Part shown: piece after piece, positions 60,126 to 64,000 of the stretch
Layout: each line of letters starts with the position of its first letter
Position numbering within the stretch: position 1 is the stretch's first letter
Assembly: GCF_000718635.1 (NCBI RefSeq)
Contig: NZ_JOBF01000010.1
Coordinates: 130,629 to 194,628 of the forward strand
Direction of reading: 5' to 3'
DNA: 64,000 nt
From: Streptomyces varsoviensis
GTDB taxonomy: Bacteria; Actinomycetota; Actinomycetes; Streptomycetales; Streptomycetaceae
Notes under the pieces: generated by a model
Told to the model about the DNA's origin: nothing
What the model saw: only the letters and a program-made list of their open reading frames with translations
The model's database searches: none
Translations under genes and position numbers: made by a program

Positions 60126-61016
60126 GTGTTTCGTCGATCGATTCGAGTCCTGGGTGCCACAGGTCTGTCGCTGGTGGCTGTACTTGGTTTGACGTGCGGG
60201 ATCGCAGGGGCAGATGCCCCTGCGCCCGGCGTCCCGGCGACCGCGAGTCCGTCTGCGGTGCCGCGCCTGGAGCTCGACGACAGCAAGGTCAAGGTAGGGG
60301 GGTGGGCCGCGGTCAGCATCACGGGCATGTCTTCGGGTTGGCAGGCTGTGACGGTGACCTCCCCGGCCCTGAAAAGGCCGATACGCCTGACTCCCCGGCG
60401 GCCGGGAGCCTCAGAGTCCAAGCGGTACCCGTACGGAACCGGAGGGGGTCTTCGCGAGGAGATCCCGCCCTGGACGTACCCCATGACCGCTACCAGCGAC
60501 GGGCGTGTGGTGGCCAGCGCGAACCTGACTGTCACCGCCCCGGCTCCGGCGGAGATCACCCGGTTTGTCGCCGGTCGCACGGGCACCCCGCTGGGAGTCG
60601 ACGATGCCACACCCAAGGTGGTCGTCCGCCCGGGCGTCACCATCGTCGTCCTTCTCGCGGACGTCCACGCCGCCCGCAACGAGGACGCTCTCACCGTCAA
60701 GTCCCCGGCTTTCCGTATGCCGTTGACTATCAAGACGGACAGCCCGGACGATCCCGGCTGCAAGTGCACCGACGGAACCACGGTGTATGCCGGGCACACC
60801 GCCCTGCGCCCAGATCTGCCAGCCGGCACGTACCGGATCACAGTCACCAGCCACCACGGGCAGAACACCAGCACCGCCGAGTTGAAGGTGGCCGGGCCCC
60901 CCGAAGGACGCTCCCGGCCCTGGCTGATCACAGGCGCCGTCGTCCTGGTCCTGGCAGGCGCGGGCTTCACCATCCGCCGCTCGCGGAGGTCGAAGAACGT
61001 GACGCCGGCCCCCTGA
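60126..61016 (+). CDS. Secreted protein with C-terminal membrane anchor
   Basis: A 296-aa exported protein: signal peptide (VLGATGLSLVAVLGLTCGIAGADAPA), two or three beta-sandwich-type repeats (RLELDDSKVKVGGWAAVSITG; ITRFVAGRTGTPLGVDDATPKVVVRPG), a short cysteine pair (CKC), and a C-terminal membrane helix followed by basic residues (PWLITGAVVLVLAGAGFTIRRSRRSKN). There is no LAxTG sortase signal before the helix. Function unknown; an envelope adhesin or enzyme-free surface protein is possible. Confidence 0.72.
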   Translation: MFRRSIRVLGATGLSLVAVLGLTCGIAGADAPAPGVPATASPSAVPRLELDDSKVKVGGWAAVSITGMSSGWQAVTVTSPALKRPIRLTPRRPGASESKRYPYGTGGGLREEIPPWTYPMTATSDGRVVASANLTVTAPAPAEITRFVAGRTGTPLGVDDATPKVVVRPGVTIVVLLADVHAARNEDALTVKSPAFRMPLTIKTDSPDDPGCKCTDGTTVYAGHTALRPDLPAGTYRITVTSHHGQNTSTAELKVAGPPEGRSRPWLITGAVVLVLAGAGFTIRRSRRSKNVTPAP

Positions 61017-61195
61017 CCTGGTTTCCCCAGGTTTCCCTGAACCTTTCTTCTTGCCTCGGGCCGACCCGGCCTGACGCATTATCTCCCTGACCAGAGAGCA
61101 TTCCTTGCGTACGCCACCCATGCGAATACGTCGTCGTGCCATGTCCGCGCTCTGCGGTGCGCTGCTCGCGATGCTCGTCGGTGCCGCTGCCGGCG

Positions 61196-61812
61196 TCAGG
61201 AGCCGTAGCGCGGCAGAACGCCAGTGTCGAGCGGGGGACGGCAGCGGGGCAAGCAGGTAGATCGCCTCCTCGCACACGCCGTGCAGCCGACCGTCGTACT
61301 CCCCGCCCTTGGGCCGGGTGTGCAAGCTCCAGTGACCGGTACGGGGGTCGAGGACAAACAGAACAGCGACCCCGGCGCGGGCGTACCAGCCGTTCTTGTC
61401 CGTGATGTCCCTGGCCTTCTCCGACTGCGAGATCACCTCAACAGCCAGGACCACGTCACCAGGGTCGGCGAGCCAGGGACCCGTCTTCCTCCCACACAAC
61501 GATCAGTATCGCCAGACCCGGGGTGGCGTAGCCGTCCGGGTCCTCCGGCATCGCGACCGACGACATCTCGTACGGGGCCAGGGTCTCCGGGAGCCGAAAT
61601 TCGATCTGGACCCGCAGACGCCGGATGGTGCCGGCATGCTTGCCGCGAGGGGTGGGGGGCATCCCGAGGCTGCCTCCGATGATCTCGGCCCCCAGCCCTG
61701 TCGACACCTCAATCCGCTCAGCGACCTCACGCAGGTCCCCAGGGCGCGGATGCAGCACAGGAGAGGTACCCCCTGAACACGGGGCCCAGGAGATCCACGG
61801 GGAAGCACACAC
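61196..61812 (-). pseudogene. Frameshifted Uma2 (DUF820) family pseudogene
   Basis: Uma2-type sequence is spread over three frames: an N-terminal part with GLGAEIIGGSLGMPPTPRGKHAG and MPEDPDGYATPG, then in another frame PGDVVLAVEVISQSEKARDITDKNGWYARAGVAVLFVLDPRTGHW, and finally PLDTGVLPRYGS-stop in a third. Breaks lie near 61470-61500 and near 61220. The family has a PD-(D/E)XK nuclease fold. The combined length is normal (about 190-200 aa), so this is decay by small indels or a sequencing problem, not truncation. Confidence 0.78.
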
Positions 61813-61883
61813 CCGAGCAAGCCCCCGAGATCATGGGGCCTCCCGCCTCGATGGGCACCGATGTGCCCACCGACGGGCACGAA

Positions 61884-61926
61884 AAATGCCCCCCGAATCC
61901 GCGTTTACGCAGTTCAGGGGGCATTT
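61884..61926 (-). terminator. Intrinsic terminator of tRNA-Ala
   Basis: On the minus strand AAATGCCCCC/GGGGGCATTT pair over 10 bp with additional inner pairing, followed by TT; it starts 7 bases after the tRNA-Ala 3' end. Confidence 0.9.
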
Positions 61927-61932
61927 CACAGG

Positions 61933-62005
61933 TGGAGCCTAGGGGAGTCGAACCCCTGACATCTGCCATGCAAAGACAGCGCTCTACCAACTGAGCTAAG
62001 GCCCC
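61933..62005 (-). tRNA. tRNA-Ala (anticodon TGC)
   Basis: Minus-strand cloverleaf. Acceptor GGGGCCT pairs with AGGCTCC plus discriminator A; D-arm AGCTCAGTTGGTAGAGC; anticodon stem CTGTC/GGCAG around TTTGCAT, giving TGC; T-arm CAGGGGTTCGACTCCCCT. CC follows the discriminator, so CCA is not fully encoded. Confidence 0.95.
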
Positions 62006-62123
62006 GTTCCCGACCAGGGTACCGGGTACCGGACGTCATGCCCGACCGGGTATCGCTCGCACGTACCGCGCTCCGTAGGATGCACCGCAAGATTCGCGGC
62101 AGCGAAGCGAAGGGGAGAGCGAG

Positions 62124-62669
62124 ATGGACGCAGCACAGCAGGAAGCCACCGCCCGCGCACGAGAGCTACAGCGAAACTGGTACGGGGAGCCGCTCGGGGC
62201 CCTCTTCCGCCGTCTCATCGACGATCTCGGCCTCAACCAGGCCCGCCTCGCGTCCGTGCTCGGCCTCTCCGCCCCGATGCTGTCCCAGCTCATGAGCGGC
62301 CAGCGCGCGAAGATCGGCAACCCCGCTGTGGTCCAACGCGTCCAGGCGCTCCAGGAATTGTCGAGTCAGGTGGCGGACGGCAGCGTCAGCGCCGCCGAGG
62401 CCGCGGACCGTATGGAGGAGGTCAAGAAGACCTCGGGCGGCTCGGTGCTGAACACCACCCAGACCACCGCGAGCAGCGGCGCCCCGACCGTACGGCGCGT
62501 GGTGCGGGAGATCCAGTCGCTGCTGCGCTCCGTGGCCGCCGCCGGCGACATCATCGAGGCCGCCGACACCCTCAGCGCCTCCCACCCCGAACTCGCCGAG
62601 TTCCTGCGGGTGTACGGCGCCGGCCGGACCGCGGAGGCGGTCGCGCACTACGAGGCGCACCAGAGCTGA
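62124..62669 (+). CDS. XRE-type DNA-binding protein
   Basis: A 181-aa protein with an HTH at residues about 28-60 (LIDDLGLNQARLASVLGLSAPMLSQLMSGQRAKIGNP), followed by helical segments (AADRMEEVKKTSGG; PTVRRVVREIQSLLRSVAAAGDIIEAADTLSASHPELAEFLRVYG). This Streptomyces family commonly precedes a Ser/Thr kinase gene, as here, which suggests a functional pair. ATG 62124 has GGGGAGAGCGAG upstream. Confidence 0.85.
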   Translation: MDAAQQEATARARELQRNWYGEPLGALFRRLIDDLGLNQARLASVLGLSAPMLSQLMSGQRAKIGNPAVVQRVQALQELSSQVADGSVSAAEAADRMEEVKKTSGGSVLNTTQTTASSGAPTVRRVVREIQSLLRSVAAAGDIIEAADTLSASHPELAEFLRVYGAGRTAEAVAHYEAHQS

Positions 62670-62829
62670 CGACCGGCAGCCGACCAGGAACGGCCCGGGG
62701 CGGCCCGGAACTGCGTCCCGGAGGCCGACCGGGGAGACCGACCGGGAAGACGGACCCGGGAGACCGACCGGGCACTCCCGAAGAATGACCGGGAACTGAT
62801 CGGGACGAAGTGGGGGTGGGCACAGCGCG

Positions 62830-64000
62830 ATGGGTGAGGTCTTCGCCGGCCGGTACGAGCTGGTCGACCCGATCGGGCGCGGCGGCGTCGGCGCCGTCTG
62901 GCGCGCGTGGGACCAGCGACGACGGCGTTACGTGGCAGCGAAGGTGCTACAGCAGAGCGACGCGCACACCCTGCTGAGATTCGTCCGGGAACAAGCGCTG
63001 CGCATCGACCACCCGCACGTGCTCGCGCCCATGAGCTGGGCGGCCGACGATGACAAGGTGCTGTTCACCATGGACGTGGTGCGCGGCGGCTCGCTGGCCC
63101 ATCTCATCGGGGACTACGGTCCGTTGCCGCCCGCCTTCGTGTGCACGCTGCTCGACCAGTTACTGTCGGGGCTGACGGCCGTCCACGACGAGGGCGTCGT
63201 GCACCGCGACATCAAGCCCGCCAACATCCTGCTGGAGGCGACCGGCACCGGCCGCCCGCACCTGCGCCTCTCCGACTTCGGCATCGCGATGCGCAAGGGC
63301 GAACCGCGGCTGACGGACACCAACTTCGTCATGGGCACGCCCGGTTACTTCGCGCCGGAGCAGATGCTGGGCGAGGAACCCGACTTCCCCGCCGACCTCT
63401 TCGCCGTCGGCCTGGTCTCCCTCTACCTGCTCACCGGCACCAAACCGGACGCGGAGGCCCTGGTACAGCGCTTTCTCGACCACGGCACCCCCAACGCCCC
63501 CGAAGAGGTGCCGGAACCGCTGTGGCAGGTCATAGCCAATCTGCTGCAGCCCGACCCGTACGTCCGGTTCCGTACGGCCGCGGGGGCGCGGAAGGCGCTC
63601 GGCGCGGCGGTGGAGCTGCTTCCGGAACCGGGCTTCGACGAGGAAGTGATCGAGGTCTTCGACCAGCTCGGGCCGCTGCCTGCGGGGTTCGGGCCGGACG
63701 GCCCGGAGCGGCCGGCGCAGCCAAAGCAGGCGAAGCAAGTTGAACAGGCAGAACAGGCGGAACAGGCCGATCCGAGACAGGGATCTGGTCCGGGCTCACC
63801 CCCATCCAACCCGTCGCCGTCCGATACGGCCGGCCCCCCACTCCCGGCTCCCAGCGCCTCTACGGACCCACACCCCTCGCCTCCCCGCCCCGTCGACACG
63901 TACTACGCGCCGCCCCCCGAGCCACAACACCCGCACCTGCCCCAGCACATACGCCCGGAACAGCACCCCACTCCCCAGCCCCCGCTGCACGCCCCCAACC
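62830..64000 (+). CDS. Ser/Thr protein kinase, 3'-truncated by window edge
   Basis: 390 codons are visible and no stop is reached. The kinase domain has G-R-G-G-V-G-A-V-W, Lys38 (VAAKVL), HRD at 125-127 followed by IKPANIL, DFG at 149-151, and GTPGYFAPEQ in the activation segment. After residue about 270 comes a Gln/Lys/Glu-rich and then strongly Pro-rich juxtamembrane region. It is the second Hanks-type kinase in the window. It lies 160 bases after the XRE gene, in a spacer of degenerate GACCG(G)GAAGAC-like repeats. Confidence 0.9.
   Translation, partial: MGEVFAGRYELVDPIGRGGVGAVWRAWDQRRRRYVAAKVLQQSDAHTLLRFVREQALRIDHPHVLAPMSWAADDDKVLFTMDVVRGGSLAHLIGDYGPLPPAFVCTLLDQLLSGLTAVHDEGVVHRDIKPANILLEATGTGRPHLRLSDFGIAMRKGEPRLTDTNFVMGTPGYFAPEQMLGEEPDFPADLFAVGLVSLYLLTGTKPDAEALVQRFLDHGTPNAPEEVPEPLWQVIANLLQPDPYVRFRTAAGARKALGAAVELLPEPGFDEEVIEVFDQLGPLPAGFGPDGPERPAQPKQAKQVEQAEQAEQADPRQGSGPGSPPSNPSPSDTAGPPLPAPSASTDPHPSPPRPVDTYYAPPPEPQHPHLPQHIRPEQHPTPQPPLHAPN

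Noticed and set aside
62830..64000. pknA
   Set aside because: pknA lies directly before pknB in mycobacteria; this kinase is 40 kb away and has a Pro-rich juxtamembrane region, so it is a different kinase.

Overview
The window is high-GC actinobacterial chromosome and almost certainly Streptomyces. The evidence is strong GC3 bias, many GTG starts, stop/start overlaps of the ATGA or GTGA type, and an fhaA-fhaB-pstP-ftsW-pbpA-pknB block followed by class E sortases, a pabA-like gene, a DUF881 gene, crgA and a cyclophilin. This is the order found near the replication origin of actinobacteria (M. tuberculosis Rv0020c to Rv0009), but without pknA.

Layout. 1-4538: the 3' end of paaA, then paaBCDE (phenylacetyl-CoA epoxidase), then an acyl-CoA dehydrogenase. 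4568-12158: rhodanese, J-domain protein, DUF2252 protein, a MarR-controlled membrane protein, an HxlR/azoreductase divergent pair, and a small XRE regulator. 12576: tRNA-Leu. 12995-21134: the Ser/Thr phosphorylation and cell-wall elongation operon (two FHA proteins, PP2C phosphatase, SEDS protein, class B PBP, PASTA kinase). 21278-26203: an opposing operon with three class E sortases, a pabA-like glutamine amidotransferase, tiny coupled genes and a DUF881 protein, interrupted by a 63-bp near-palindrome. 26347-31080: crgA, a four-box DnaA-box cluster, rhomboid protease, cyclophilin, DUF5324 and DUF4190 proteins. 31250-37494: two TetR-controlled units (FAD monooxygenase, MFS pump), a VOC protein and a STAS protein.

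37832-54689 is the most unusual part. It is a phage-derived locus that keeps a complete siphovirus-type tail operon in canonical order: tail terminator, major tail protein, frameshifted assembly chaperones, two paralogous tape-measure proteins, distal tail protein, Gp37-like protein, other tail-tip proteins, collagen-like fibre, amidase endolysin and two holin-type proteins. It has no head, portal, terminase, integrase or sheath gene. A regulatory block (excisionase-like HTH, Cys-rich protein, WhiB-like protein, XRE regulator) sits next to it. Three pairs of a 14-bp motif, TTGCG-N4-CGC(A/G), lie before the tail operon, the WhiB operon and the regulator, overlapping candidate promoters. I read this as a domesticated, regulated F-type tailocin-like system. 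A lower-GC two-gene insert splits the chaperone/tape-measure junction.

54876-64000: a small membrane protein, a GT2 glycan synthase divergent from a membrane-anchored CBM3 plus GH16-like protein, an unknown 337-aa protein, a secreted C-terminally anchored protein, a frameshifted Uma2-family pseudogene, tRNA-Ala with a good terminator, an XRE DNA-binding protein and the start of a second Ser/Thr kinase that runs off the window. Intergenic spaces repeatedly contain short GTAC-rich tandem repeats.

All functional calls come from reading the sequence and family knowledge; no database search or structure prediction was run.
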